NCBI GenBank assembly: GCA_965279255.1
Contig: OZ257146.1
Coordinates: forward strand, 3,162,001 to 3,226,000
From: CAMFLJ01 sp965279255
GTDB lineage: Bacteria; Actinomycetota; Acidimicrobiia; Acidimicrobiales; Acidimicrobilacustridaceae
Reading direction: 5' to 3'
DNA: 64,000 bases
Shown: positions 50,375 through 58,495 of the stretch, in pieces
Layout: each line of letters opens with the position of its first letter
Numbering within the stretch: the first letter of the stretch is position 1
The notes under the pieces: generated by a model
Seen by the model: only the letters and a program-made list of their open reading frames with translations
Told to the model about the DNA's origin: nothing
Database searches by the model: none
Made by a program: the position numbers and the translations under genes

Positions 50375-51139
50375 TCAGCGACCGGTCCAGCGCGGCTCGC
50401 GACGCTCGAAGAAGGCGGCGACGCCCTCCTTGGTGTCGTCGGCGGCGTAGATCACGGCCTCGGCCTCACGGGTGAGGCGCCAGGCCTCGACGTCGTCGGC
50501 GGTCACCAGTCCGTTGAGCACCTTCATGGTCTCGCGGATGCCGACGGGGCCGTTGCGGCAGATGCGCTGCGCCAGCGCGACGGCCTCGTCGAGCGCCTCG
50601 CCCGGGTCGACCAGGCGGCTCACGAACCCGAGCCGCTCGGCCCGCTCGGCGTCGATCGGGTCGCCGGTGAGCAGCATCTCGCGGGCGACGTTGAGGGGAA
50701 GGGCCCGCGGCGCCCGGAACATGCCGCCGCACGTGGGCACCAGGCTGCGGTTCACCTCGGGCAGCCCGAAGCTGGCGGTGGTGGAGGCCACGACCAGGTC
50801 GCAGGCGAGCACGACCTCCATCCCCCCGCCGAGGGCGTAGCCCTCGACCGCCGCGATCAGCGGCTTCTGCCGACGGCGCTCGATGATCCCGTAGTTGCCG
50901 CCCCGCTCGGTCGAGCTCATGCCGGCCTTGAGGTCGGTGCCCGCGGAGAACACCGAGGTCGTGCCCGTGATGACGCCGGCCCACAGGTCGGGGTCGTCGT
51001 CGAGGCGGTCGAGGGCGGCGCCGATGCCGGCGGTGATGTCCGGGTCGATGGCGTTGCGCTTGGCCTCACGGTCGATGCGCACGACGAGCACCCGCTCGCG
51101 GACCTCGGTCGTCACCTTCTCGGTGGTCTGCTCGCTCAC
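50375..51139 (-). CDS. Enoyl-CoA hydratase
   Basis: This 254-residue crotonase, unlike the five in the 9.4-16.3 kb island, keeps both catalytic glutamates: Glu108 in GYALGGGMEVV and Glu128 in FGLPEVNRSL. It is therefore probably a genuine hydratase of trans-2-enoyl-CoA. The GTG start at 51139 is preceded by GAGGAGGGG. It heads the leftward run that continues with acyl-CoA dehydrogenase, P450, CMD-family protein, hydroxyacid dehydrogenase and aldehyde dehydrogenase. It is divergent from ald with 94 bases between starts. Confidence 0.92.
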   Translation of the reverse strand: MSEQTTEKVTTEVRERVLVVRIDREAKRNAIDPDITAGIGAALDRLDDDPDLWAGVITGTTSVFSAGTDLKAGMSSTERGGNYGIIERRRQKPLIAAVEGYALGGGMEVVLACDLVVASTTASFGLPEVNRSLVPTCGGMFRAPRALPLNVAREMLLTGDPIDAERAERLGFVSRLVDPGEALDEAVALAQRICRNGPVGIRETMKVLNGLVTADDVEAWRLTREAEAVIYAADDTKEGVAAFFERREPRWTGR

Positions 51140-51233
51140 TGTCGTCCCCTCCTCGAGGCCACCCCGGCCGTCGCGGCCGAAAGGTCTGCCCCTACTGTCG
51201 TCTCGGCCGCAGCGTTGCAGACCGGGAGGAACC

Positions 51234-52358
51234 GTGGAGCCACTGACCGTCGGGGTGCCTCGGGAGGTCAAGCCCGAGGAGCATCGCGTCGCCATCACCC
51301 CCGACGGCGTGCGGGAGCTCCTGCACGCCGGGGCCGAGGTGCTGATCGAGACCGACGCCGGCGTCGACTCGTCGATCCCCGACGACGACTACCGGCGGGC
51401 CGGGGCCACGATCGTGCCCACCGCGGCCGAGGTCTGGGAGCGGGCCGGTCTGGTGTGCAAGGTGAAGGAGCCGCTGGCGTCGGAGTTCGAGCACTTCCGC
51501 CCGGGCCTGGCGCTGTTCACCTATCTCCACCTGGCCGCCTACCCGAAGGTGGCCGAGGCCCTGGTCGACGGCGGCGTCACCGCCGTCGCCTACGAGACCG
51601 TGCAGCTCCCCGACGGAGCGCTGCCCCTCCTCGCCCCCATGAGCGAGGTCGCGGGGCGCATGAGCGTGCAGGTCGGCGCACACTTCCTCGAACGCCACAA
51701 CGGCGGTCGGGGGGTGCTCCTCGGCGGCGCACCCGGCGTGCGCCCGGCGCGGGTGGCCGTGCTCGGCGCCGGCAACGTGGGCTGGAACGCGGCATGGATG
51801 GCTGCCGGCCTCGAGGCCGAGGTCCACCTCCTCGACAAGAACATCGACCGCCTGCGCCACGTCGACCAGATCCAGATGGGCCGGATCTCGACGCTGGCCT
51901 CCAACCGGGGCGCGGTCGAGCGGGCCGTGGCCGAGGCCGACCTGGTGATCGGCGCGGTGCTGGTGCCGGGCGGCCGGGCACCGGTGGTGGTGAGCGAGGA
52001 GATGGTCCGCTCCATGAAGCCGGGCGCCGTGATCATCGACATCGCCATCGACCAGGGCGGCTGCGTGGAGACGTCCCACGAGACGACCCACGCCGACCCG
52101 GTGTTCGAACGCCACGGCGTGATCCACTACGCCGTCGGCAACATGCCGGGAGCGGTGCCGCACACCTCCACCCATGCGTTGACCAACACCACGCTCCCCT
52201 ACCTGGCCGAGCTGGCCCGGCTCGGCCCGGCGGAGGCCGCCCGGCGCGATCCCGCGCTGGCCCACGGGTTCAACGTCGCCGGCGGCCGGATCGTGAACAC
52301 CGCCGTGGCCGAGGCCCTCGGCACCACCACCACCCCCCTGGCCGACGCCCTCCCCTGA
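51234..52358 (+). CDS. ald: Alanine dehydrogenase
   Basis: This 374-residue protein has the length of Mtb Ald (371). It shows the N-terminal PREVKPEEHRVAITPDGV, the substrate residues Lys78 (KVKEP) and His99 (YLHLA), and the NAD-binding loop VLGAGNVGWNAA near residue 180. The C-terminal HYAVGNMPGAVPHTSTHAL is family-diagnostic. It interconverts L-alanine and pyruvate plus ammonia with NAD. One difference is Gly-Trp-Asn after GAGNVG, where many have GTNAA. GTG start at 51234 behind GGGAGGAACC. Confidence 0.95.
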   Translation: MEPLTVGVPREVKPEEHRVAITPDGVRELLHAGAEVLIETDAGVDSSIPDDDYRRAGATIVPTAAEVWERAGLVCKVKEPLASEFEHFRPGLALFTYLHLAAYPKVAEALVDGGVTAVAYETVQLPDGALPLLAPMSEVAGRMSVQVGAHFLERHNGGRGVLLGGAPGVRPARVAVLGAGNVGWNAAWMAAGLEAEVHLLDKNIDRLRHVDQIQMGRISTLASNRGAVERAVAEADLVIGAVLVPGGRAPVVVSEEMVRSMKPGAVIIDIAIDQGGCVETSHETTHADPVFERHGVIHYAVGNMPGAVPHTSTHALTNTTLPYLAELARLGPAEAARRDPALAHGFNVAGGRIVNTAVAEALGTTTTPLADALP

Positions 52359-52378
52359 CCCAGCCACCACGCGCGCTC

Positions 52379-52417
52379 GGTTGCCGACCGACCATCCCCA
52401 AGGCTGTCGTCGGAACC
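52379..52417. terminator. Possible hairpin (F) between ald and aminotransferase
   Basis: GGTTGCCGAC and GTCGGAACC pair over nine bases with one bulged G and a 20-base loop, in the 80-base gap between two convergent genes. The fold is weaker than the other hairpins listed and an alternative pairing CCGACC/GGTCGG exists just outside, so the terminator call is tentative. Confidence 0.35.
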
Positions 52418-52438
52418 GGTCGGCCGACGTCAGACGAG

Positions 52439-53686
52439 TCAGTGGGCGGCAGCGACCTCGGCGACCGACTCAGCCAGAGCCTCGAGGCAGCGGTCGATCT
52501 CGAGGTCGGTGACGACCAGCGGAGGGCAGAAGGCCACGACATCGGCCCCGATCGGCCGAGCGATCACGCCCCTCCCGATCATCGCCGCCCGCACCGCCAC
52601 GGGCGACAGCCCGTCGGGCAGCAGTCCGGCCCACATGCCACCGATGCCGCGGTGGCCGGCCAGCACGCCGGCGTCGACCAGCCCGGCCAACCCGCCGCCG
52701 AGTCGACGGGCGATGTTCGGCACCCGGTCGAACAGGGCGTCGTCCTGGAGCACGGCGATGTTGGCGATGCCCGCCGCACAGGCCGCCGGGTGGCCCGAGT
52801 AGGTGAAGCCGTGGCGCAGCACGAAGTCGGGGTCGGCCTCGATCACGTCGAGCACCGCCCGGCCCACGACCACCCCGCCGAGGGGCTGGTACCCGGACGA
52901 GCAGCCCTTGGCGAAGGTGATGAGGTCGGGCACCACGCCGAAGACCTCGGCCGCCGACCACGCACCGAGGCGGCCGAACCCGGTGATGACCTCGTCGAAC
53001 ACGAGCAGCGCCCCGTGGGTGTCGCACAGGGCGCGGAGCCGCTCGAGGAACCCGGGGGCCGGCGGACGCACCCCACCGGCGCCCTGCACGGGCTCGGTGA
53101 TGACGGCGGCGATCTCGTGGCCGCGCTCGGCGAAGAGGGCCTCGAGATCGGCGAGCTCGTCGGCCCCCTCGCTCTCGATGCGGCGGGTGTGGTCGAGCAG
53201 GGCGCCGAAGTGCTCCTGGTTGGCCGGCAGCCCCTGCACCGAGAGGCCGCCGTAGGTGACGCCGTGGTAGGCGTGGCGGCGGCCGACGACGAGCTGGCGC
53301 CCGGGCTCGCCGGCCAGCGACGACCGCACCCGGGCCAGCTTCACGGCCGAGTCGACCGCCTCCGAACCGGACGACGTCAGCAGGACGCGCGCACCGGGCA
53401 CGGGCATCCGCTCGACCACCAGCTCGGAGAAGAGCTCGGCGGGCGGGTTGGTGAACATGTCGAGGGTGTGGAAGGCGTCGAGGCGGCCGAGCTGCTCGGT
53501 CACCGCGTCGATGATCTCCCGGCGGCCATGGCCCACGTTGCAGTACCAGAGGCTGGCCATGGCATCGATGTAGGCGCGGCCGTCGGAGTCCCACACGGTG
53601 GAGCCCTCGGCCCGCTCGATGCAGAGGAACTCCTCGGCGGGCGCGGCCGGGCGGGCGAAGGAGTGCAGGTGGGGGCTCAGGCTCAC
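52439..53686 (-). CDS. Class III (omega) aminotransferase
   Basis: This 415-residue PLP-dependent fold-type-I enzyme has LTSSGSEAVDSAVKLAR near residue 97 (phosphate loop) and the conserved Asp in LVFDEVITGFGRLG near 232. The PLP-binding Lys lies in ITFAKGCSSGYQPLGG near 259. It belongs with adenosylmethionine-8-amino-7-oxononanoate/omega-amino acid transaminases. The adjacent ald, which recycles alanine, supports an alanine-pyruvate coupled transamination (inference). GTG start at 53686. It is divergent from the nucleotidyltransferase-like gene. Confidence 0.9.
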   Translation of the reverse strand: MSLSPHLHSFARPAAPAEEFLCIERAEGSTVWDSDGRAYIDAMASLWYCNVGHGRREIIDAVTEQLGRLDAFHTLDMFTNPPAELFSELVVERMPVPGARVLLTSSGSEAVDSAVKLARVRSSLAGEPGRQLVVGRRHAYHGVTYGGLSVQGLPANQEHFGALLDHTRRIESEGADELADLEALFAERGHEIAAVITEPVQGAGGVRPPAPGFLERLRALCDTHGALLVFDEVITGFGRLGAWSAAEVFGVVPDLITFAKGCSSGYQPLGGVVVGRAVLDVIEADPDFVLRHGFTYSGHPAACAAGIANIAVLQDDALFDRVPNIARRLGGGLAGLVDAGVLAGHRGIGGMWAGLLPDGLSPVAVRAAMIGRGVIARPIGADVVAFCPPLVVTDLEIDRCLEALAESVAEVAAAH

Positions 53687-53756
53687 GGACGACCTCGGGG
53701 GCGATGACGGACCCGGACAGCCTCCCACCGGCACGACCTCGCGTACCCTCCACGCC

Positions 53757-54311
53757 GTGGCCGACGGCGAAATCTCCAACGGCCCGGTCGGCGTGTACCC
53801 CGGCTCGTTCGATCCGCCGACCGTGGCCCACGTGCACCTCGCTGAGCAGGCGGTGGCCCAGCTGGGCCTGGCCCGCCTCGACCTGCTCATCTCCCACGAC
53901 GCCCTGGGCAAGGACGACGATGCCCTCACGCCGATCGTCGAGCGCGTCGCCGCGCTCACCCGGCTCGCCGACGGCCGGCCCTGGCTCACCGCCGGCGCGA
54001 CACCCCATCGCCTCGTGGCTGACATCGCCGAGGGGTACGACGCCGTCGTGATCGGCGCCGACAAGTGGCACCAGCTCCTCGACCCCGACTGGTACGGCGG
54101 CCTCGCCGAGCGCGACATCGCGCTCCGCCGCCTGCCGACCGTGGCCCTCGCCCCCCGGCCGCCGTGGGCCCTCCCCGGCGAGGACCCGTCGGCCGACCCG
54201 CCCGACGGGGTCGACGTGGTGGTGCTCGACACCGACCCCGCCCACCACGAGGTGTCGGCCACGGCCGTGCGGGCGGGCCGGCACGAGTGGCGCGCGGGCC
54301 CGACGTCGTAG
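53757..54311 (+). CDS. Nucleotidyltransferase-like protein (NadD/CoaD fold)
   Basis: This 184-residue protein starts with GPVGVYPGSFDPPTVAHVHL, the HIGH-type nucleotide-binding signature of the cytidylyltransferase superfamily, although the second element reads TVAH in place of T-x-G-H. VVIGADKWHQLLDPDWYGG near residue 100 resembles the NadD loop, and HHEVSATAVRAG near residue 163 corresponds to ISST-type residues. It may transfer an adenylyl group to an unknown acceptor. The GTG at 53757 is the first start before the conserved strand. Confidence 0.75.
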   Translation: MADGEISNGPVGVYPGSFDPPTVAHVHLAEQAVAQLGLARLDLLISHDALGKDDDALTPIVERVAALTRLADGRPWLTAGATPHRLVADIAEGYDAVVIGADKWHQLLDPDWYGGLAERDIALRRLPTVALAPRPPWALPGEDPSADPPDGVDVVVLDTDPAHHEVSATAVRAGRHEWRAGPTS

Positions 54312-54419
54312 GGCCGTGTCGCCCGACCACGCGGAATCGGACCGCCCGACTTTGATCGGCGGCCCGGGGCGGCGAGACTTCACGGGTGCCGGCGCCGGCG
54401 GGCGGCCGGTGGGAGACCC

Positions 54420-55496
54420 ATGGCCATCGACGCACCCCCGCACCTCGAGCCCCCCTCCGAGGCACCAGTCCCCCGCAACGGCGGACGTGGGCCCATCGCG
54501 CTCATCGTCGTCGTCGGCCTGGTGCTGCTGCTCATCGGCGGGTTCGCCTTCGTCGCCTCCTCCGGCGACAGCGAGAAGGCGACGACGACCGACGAGCCCT
54601 CGTGGTTCGGCACCCCGGTCGAGCCGGCCCGACCGCGACCCGAGTTCACCCTCACCGACACCGCCGGCCAGCCCTACGACTTCCAGGCCGAGACCGCAGG
54701 GAAGCTCACCTTCCTCTTCTTCGGCTACACGAACTGCCCCGACGTGTGCCCGATCAGCATGAACGTGCTCACGGCCGCGCTGAGCGACCTCAACCGGGTC
54801 GGGGCCAAGGTCGTGTTCGTCACCACCGACCCCAGCCGCGACACCCCCGAGCGCCTGAACCAGTGGCTGTCGGCCTTCCCGGTCGAGGTGGTGGGCCTCA
54901 CCGGCACCCTCGATCAGCTCGAGGCCGCCCAGAAGGCCGCCGGGGTCACCGCCGCCATCGCCGAGGCGCCCGACGCCAACGGCAAGTACGTCGTCGGCCA
55001 CTCGTCGGCGATGAACGTGTACACGCCCGACGACCTGCAGCACCTGCGCTACGCACCGACCACGAGCCAGGCGGAGTGGATGGCCGACATCCCCCGCATC
55101 GCCGCCGACCCCACGTGGAACGCGGCCAAGGGAGTGGCCGTCACCGACGCCTACGCCGGGCCGAGCAGCACCGACTCCGAGGCCGTGTACCTCACGATCG
55201 TCAACGGCGGCAACGACGACACCCTCGTGGGCGTCACCAGCCCCGACGGCACCGGGGCGACGCTGCACGTCACCGAGGGCACGACGATGGTGGACACCGA
55301 CGAGATCGAGCTGCCGTCGGGCGGCAGCGTGCAGATGCACCCCGGTGGCAGCCACCTGATGCTGAGCGGGCTCACCCGACCGGTCACCGAGGGCCAGACG
55401 GTCACGGTGATCCTGACCTTCCGCCGGGCGGCGCCGATCACGGTCACCGTGCCGGTGGTCAGCTTCGACGCCCTCACCGCGAGGGCCACCTCGTGA
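54420..55496 (+). CDS. Fused SCO1/SenC - PCu(A)C copper chaperone
   Basis: This 358-residue membrane-anchored protein has one N-terminal transmembrane segment (about 25-46). A SCO1-type thioredoxin domain follows (about 70-225) with the copper site Cys106, Cys110 (NCPDVC) and His194 (VVGHSSAM). A PCu(A)C domain follows (about 238-355) with LHVTEGTTM and MHPGGSHLML, the Met/His copper ligands. Both proteins normally assist CuA assembly in cytochrome c oxidase; here they are one chain. ATG start at 54420. The stop overlaps the start of the CtaG-like gene, which forms a copper/oxidase assembly operon. Confidence 0.88.
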   Translation: MAIDAPPHLEPPSEAPVPRNGGRGPIALIVVVGLVLLLIGGFAFVASSGDSEKATTTDEPSWFGTPVEPARPRPEFTLTDTAGQPYDFQAETAGKLTFLFFGYTNCPDVCPISMNVLTAALSDLNRVGAKVVFVTTDPSRDTPERLNQWLSAFPVEVVGLTGTLDQLEAAQKAAGVTAAIAEAPDANGKYVVGHSSAMNVYTPDDLQHLRYAPTTSQAEWMADIPRIAADPTWNAAKGVAVTDAYAGPSSTDSEAVYLTIVNGGNDDTLVGVTSPDGTGATLHVTEGTTMVDTDEIELPSGGSVQMHPGGSHLMLSGLTRPVTEGQTVTVILTFRRAAPITVTVPVVSFDALTARATS

Positions 55497-56428
55497 GTGA
55501 GGTCAGCGTGCTCGCCGTGAACTGGTGGTGCCAGGCCACGCGTGCGCCCTGGACCTGGACCCCCAAGCTCTACATCGGCGTGTGGCTGATCATGGCGCTG
55601 ATCCTCGGCACCTACGGCTGGGCGATGCGCCGCCGGGCCAAGGCCGTCGGGCTCGACGCCCGCGACAAGCGGGCGATCCTGTGGTTCGTGCTCGGCGCCA
55701 TGGGCCTTTGGCTGGCGACCGACTGGCCCCTCGGGCTGCTCGGCTCGGGCTACCTGCTCAGCATCCACACCACGCTGTACCTGATCTACACGATGATCGC
55801 TGCGCCACTGATGCTGATCGGCATCCCCGGCTGGATGGCCCGCAACATGCTGAACCGGCTGCACGGCTGGGGCGCCTACCGCTGGATGATGAAGCCGTGG
55901 ATCGCCGCCATCGTGCTCAACCTGGCGCTGATCTTCACCCACCTGCCCTTCATCGTCGACCCGTTCAGGGGCTCGCAGTTCGGCTCGTTCCTGCTCGACG
56001 CCATCTGGCTGATCTCGGGTGTCATCGGCTGGCTGCCGGTTGCCAGCCCGTTCCGCGGCGATCGCATCCAGTCCCCGATCTGGAAGTGCGTCTACCTGTT
56101 CGTCGCCTTCGGCGCCTTCCCGATGCTGCCGGGTGCCTTCATCACGTTCTCGCCGCTGCCGCTCTACCGGGTCTACGAGCTGGCGCCCCGCTTCGGTGAC
56201 TGGAGCCCCGAAGAGGACCAGCAGCTCGCCGGTGCCCTCATGAAGGTCGGCAACATCCCGATCCTGTGGGCGGTCATCGCCGCGGTGTTCGTGAAGACCG
56301 CGCTGCAGCAGAACAAGGACGAGCGCCGCCTCGGCGAGGTCGACGAGTCCGGCAACCGGGTGCCGCTCACGCCGAGCGTGCCGCCCGCGCCACCGACCTC
56401 GTCGGCTCCGTCCGCACCCGTCGCCTGA
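55493..56428 (+). CDS. ctaG: Cytochrome c oxidase assembly protein, CtaG (caa3) type
   Basis: This 311-residue polytopic membrane protein has about seven hydrophobic segments. It matches the caa3-type CtaG family (YLLSIHTTLYLIYTMIAAPL near residue 85, followed by LIGIPGW, and IFTHLPFIVDPF near 148). Conserved His residues in helices fit a copper-handling role. The C-terminus is Pro/Ser-rich and polar. The GTG start overlaps the stop of the SCO1-PCuAC gene (GTGA). The pair is expected to load copper into oxidase subunit II. Confidence 0.83.
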   Translation: MSEVSVLAVNWWCQATRAPWTWTPKLYIGVWLIMALILGTYGWAMRRRAKAVGLDARDKRAILWFVLGAMGLWLATDWPLGLLGSGYLLSIHTTLYLIYTMIAAPLMLIGIPGWMARNMLNRLHGWGAYRWMMKPWIAAIVLNLALIFTHLPFIVDPFRGSQFGSFLLDAIWLISGVIGWLPVASPFRGDRIQSPIWKCVYLFVAFGAFPMLPGAFITFSPLPLYRVYELAPRFGDWSPEEDQQLAGALMKVGNIPILWAVIAAVFVKTALQQNKDERRLGEVDESGNRVPLTPSVPPAPPTSSAPSAPVA

Positions 56429-56453
56429 CGCCCTGCCCGCTACCGTCGACATC

Positions 56454-57302
56454 GTGCGTGTCGCGGCGGTGCAGATGTGGTGCGGGGACGACCGCGACGA
56501 CAACCTCGGCCGCGCCGCCCGCCTGATCGCCGAGGCCGCCACCACCGAGGGCGCGACGCTGGTCGTGCTGCCCGAGCTGTTCGCCGTGCTCGGTCGCAAC
56601 GCGGCGATGCGAGCCGCCGCGGAGCCGCTCCACGGGCCGACGCTGGCCTGGGCGGCCGACCAGGCCCGCACCCACGGTGTGCACCTCGTGGCCGGCAGCT
56701 TCGTCGAGGCCGACGGCGACGAGCTGTTCAACACCTCGTGCCTGGTCGGCCCCGACGGCGCGCTCGTGGCCGCCTACCGCAAGGTCCACCTCTTCGACGT
56801 GGAGATCGACGGCGCCGCGAGCCGTGAGTCCGACACCTTCTCCCCCGGCCCCGGGCCGGTGGTGGCGGCGCTGGGACAGGGCGACGACGCTCCGAAGCTC
56901 GGCCTCACAGTCTGCTACGACGTGCGCTTCCCCGAGCTCTACCGGATCGAGGCGCTGAGGGGCGCAGCGGTCATCACCGTGCCCGCCGCCTTCACCCGAG
57001 CCACCGGCGAAGCCCACTGGGAGCTGCTGCTGCGGGCCCGGGCGGTCGAGGACCAGGTCGGCATCGTCGCCGCGGCCCAGTGGGGCACGTCACCCGACGG
57101 CATCGTTCGCCACGGCCACGCCCTGGTGGTCGATGCGTGGGGCCGGGTGCTGGCCGACGCCGGGCCCGAGGGCGACGGCGTGGCCGTCGCCGACCTCGAC
57201 CTCTCCGCGCTCGACGCGGTGCGGGCGAAGCTCCCGAGCCTGGCCAACCGGCAGCCGGCGGCCTACCCCTGGCCGGCCTCGGTCGACCCTTCGAAGTCAT
57301 AG
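56454..57302 (+). CDS. Carbon-nitrogen hydrolase (nitrilase superfamily)
   Basis: This 282-residue enzyme has the Glu-Lys-Cys triad: Glu near 41 (VLPELFA), Lys near 109 (YRKVHLFD) and Cys near 154 (TVCYDVRFPE). The form LTVCYDVRFPELYR is typical of Nit1/Nit2-like amidases. The probable role is hydrolysis of a small amide, such as deaminated glutathione or an omega-amidase substrate. GTG start at 56454. The last 40 bases overlap the end of the convergent lipoprotein gene, which is unusual. Confidence 0.9.
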   Translation: MRVAAVQMWCGDDRDDNLGRAARLIAEAATTEGATLVVLPELFAVLGRNAAMRAAAEPLHGPTLAWAADQARTHGVHLVAGSFVEADGDELFNTSCLVGPDGALVAAYRKVHLFDVEIDGAASRESDTFSPGPGPVVAALGQGDDAPKLGLTVCYDVRFPELYRIEALRGAAVITVPAAFTRATGEAHWELLLRARAVEDQVGIVAAAQWGTSPDGIVRHGHALVVDAWGRVLADAGPEGDGVAVADLDLSALDAVRAKLPSLANRQPAAYPWPASVDPSKS

Positions 57303-58495
57303 CGGCTCAACGCACCGGGGAAGAGCGAGTCGACGTAGTCCGGCGTCAGCGAGGCGTCGGTCGGGTCGAGCCCGAAGACCCACTGCAGCTGGGCCACGAC
57401 CAGGTGGTCGATCAGCTCGTAGGTGGCCGCCGGGTCGGCGAAGCCGTCGACGCACCCGTCCTCGGCCAGGCGCACCACGGTCTCGAGGATGGGGTACTCG
57501 GCAGTGAACTGGCTGAGGCCGCCCTGGGCCCTGATCGGCTCGCAGATGTCGATGAAGGCGTCGTGGCCGGCGTTGGCCAGCACGGCGAAGCGCTTCGGTG
57601 GCGCCATCCAGTCGAACTGGGCGGAGATGCTGGCCAGCGGGATGATGCCGTCGCGCTCACCGGCGATGATCATCGACGGCTTCTGCGGCGGCGTGGCATC
57701 GGCGTAGGCCTGGGCCAGCGCGGCGTCGTCGATCCCGCCGGAGGACGACAGGTCGAGCGGGGAGGCCGGGGCCAGGCCGATGAAGGTCGAGATCTCGGGA
57801 TCGTTCAGCAGCTCGGCGGTGGCGCCACCCCCGGCGGAGTGTCCCTCTGCGGCGATCTGCTCGAAGTCGATGGCGCCCTCGAAGGTTCCTCCCGCCGAGG
57901 ACTCGGTGCGCATGAGGGCCAGGGTGCGGCGGAGGTCGTCGACGTCGGCGTCGCCCTGGGCCACCGTGCGGCTGAAGACGGCGGTGAGGTTGCGGCTGAG
58001 GTGGTCGGGGGCGGCGGTGAAGTACCCCCACGACGCGAGGTGCGCGAGGTGGCCGGCCGAGTACTCGGGATAGCTGGCGAACCCGTGGCTGAACAGCACC
58101 AGCGGGAACGGGCCATCGGCCACCGGGGCGTCGAGGGTGGCATCGAGCGGGATCTGCTGGATGAGCTTCACCGGGGCGAGGGCTTTGAACGCCTCGGGGA
58201 AGGCATCGGCCGAGCTGTAGCCGGTGACGGGCGTGCCCTCGTCGAGCCGGGCCGGGTCGGCCGGGTAGTAGAGGTACACGGCCTGGCCGTCGCCGATCGA
58301 GAGCTTCGCCGTACCCACCGGGTAGGGGCCGGGGCCGGAGTAGTCGGTGGGGGCCGCGGCCGCGGTGGTCGACGAGCTGTCGTCGGCCCCACCGCTCGAT
58401 CCACTGCTGCAGGCGGCCACCAACAGGGCCAGCGCGGCCACCAGCCCGACGGCCCCGACCGTGGCGCGACGACGTCGATCCGTGAACCTGCTCAT
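57263..58495 (-). CDS. Lipoprotein alpha/beta hydrolase
   Basis: This 410-residue exported protein has a basic N-terminus (SRFTDRRRR), a hydrophobic stretch and a lipobox LVAAC with Cys29, so it is probably lipid-anchored outside the membrane. The alpha/beta hydrolase nucleophile elbow GHSAGGG lies near residue 219, the oxyanion region LFSHGFASYP near 136, and the catalytic His in NAGHDAFIDI near 315. It resembles platelet-activating-factor acetylhydrolase/chlorophyllase-like actinobacterial esterases. The gene ends inside the convergent nitrilase gene (TAG at 57263). The ATG at 58495 overlaps the upstream gene's stop. Confidence 0.88.
   Translation of the reverse strand: MSRFTDRRRRATVGAVGLVAALALLVAACSSGSSGGADDSSSTTAAAAPTDYSGPGPYPVGTAKLSIGDGQAVYLYYPADPARLDEGTPVTGYSSADAFPEAFKALAPVKLIQQIPLDATLDAPVADGPFPLVLFSHGFASYPEYSAGHLAHLASWGYFTAAPDHLSRNLTAVFSRTVAQGDADVDDLRRTLALMRTESSAGGTFEGAIDFEQIAAEGHSAGGGATAELLNDPEISTFIGLAPASPLDLSSSGGIDDAALAQAYADATPPQKPSMIIAGERDGIIPLASISAQFDWMAPPKRFAVLANAGHDAFIDICEPIRAQGGLSQFTAEYPILETVVRLAEDGCVDGFADPAATYELIDHLVVAQLQWVFGLDPTDASLTPDYVDSLFPGALSRYDFEGSTEAGQG

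Noticed and set aside
49061..53707. A 4.6 kb open frame on the + strand
   Set aside because: It lies antisense to P450, acyl-CoA dehydrogenase and crotonase genes and runs out of frame through ald; no domain is recognisable. It is a GC-rich artefact.
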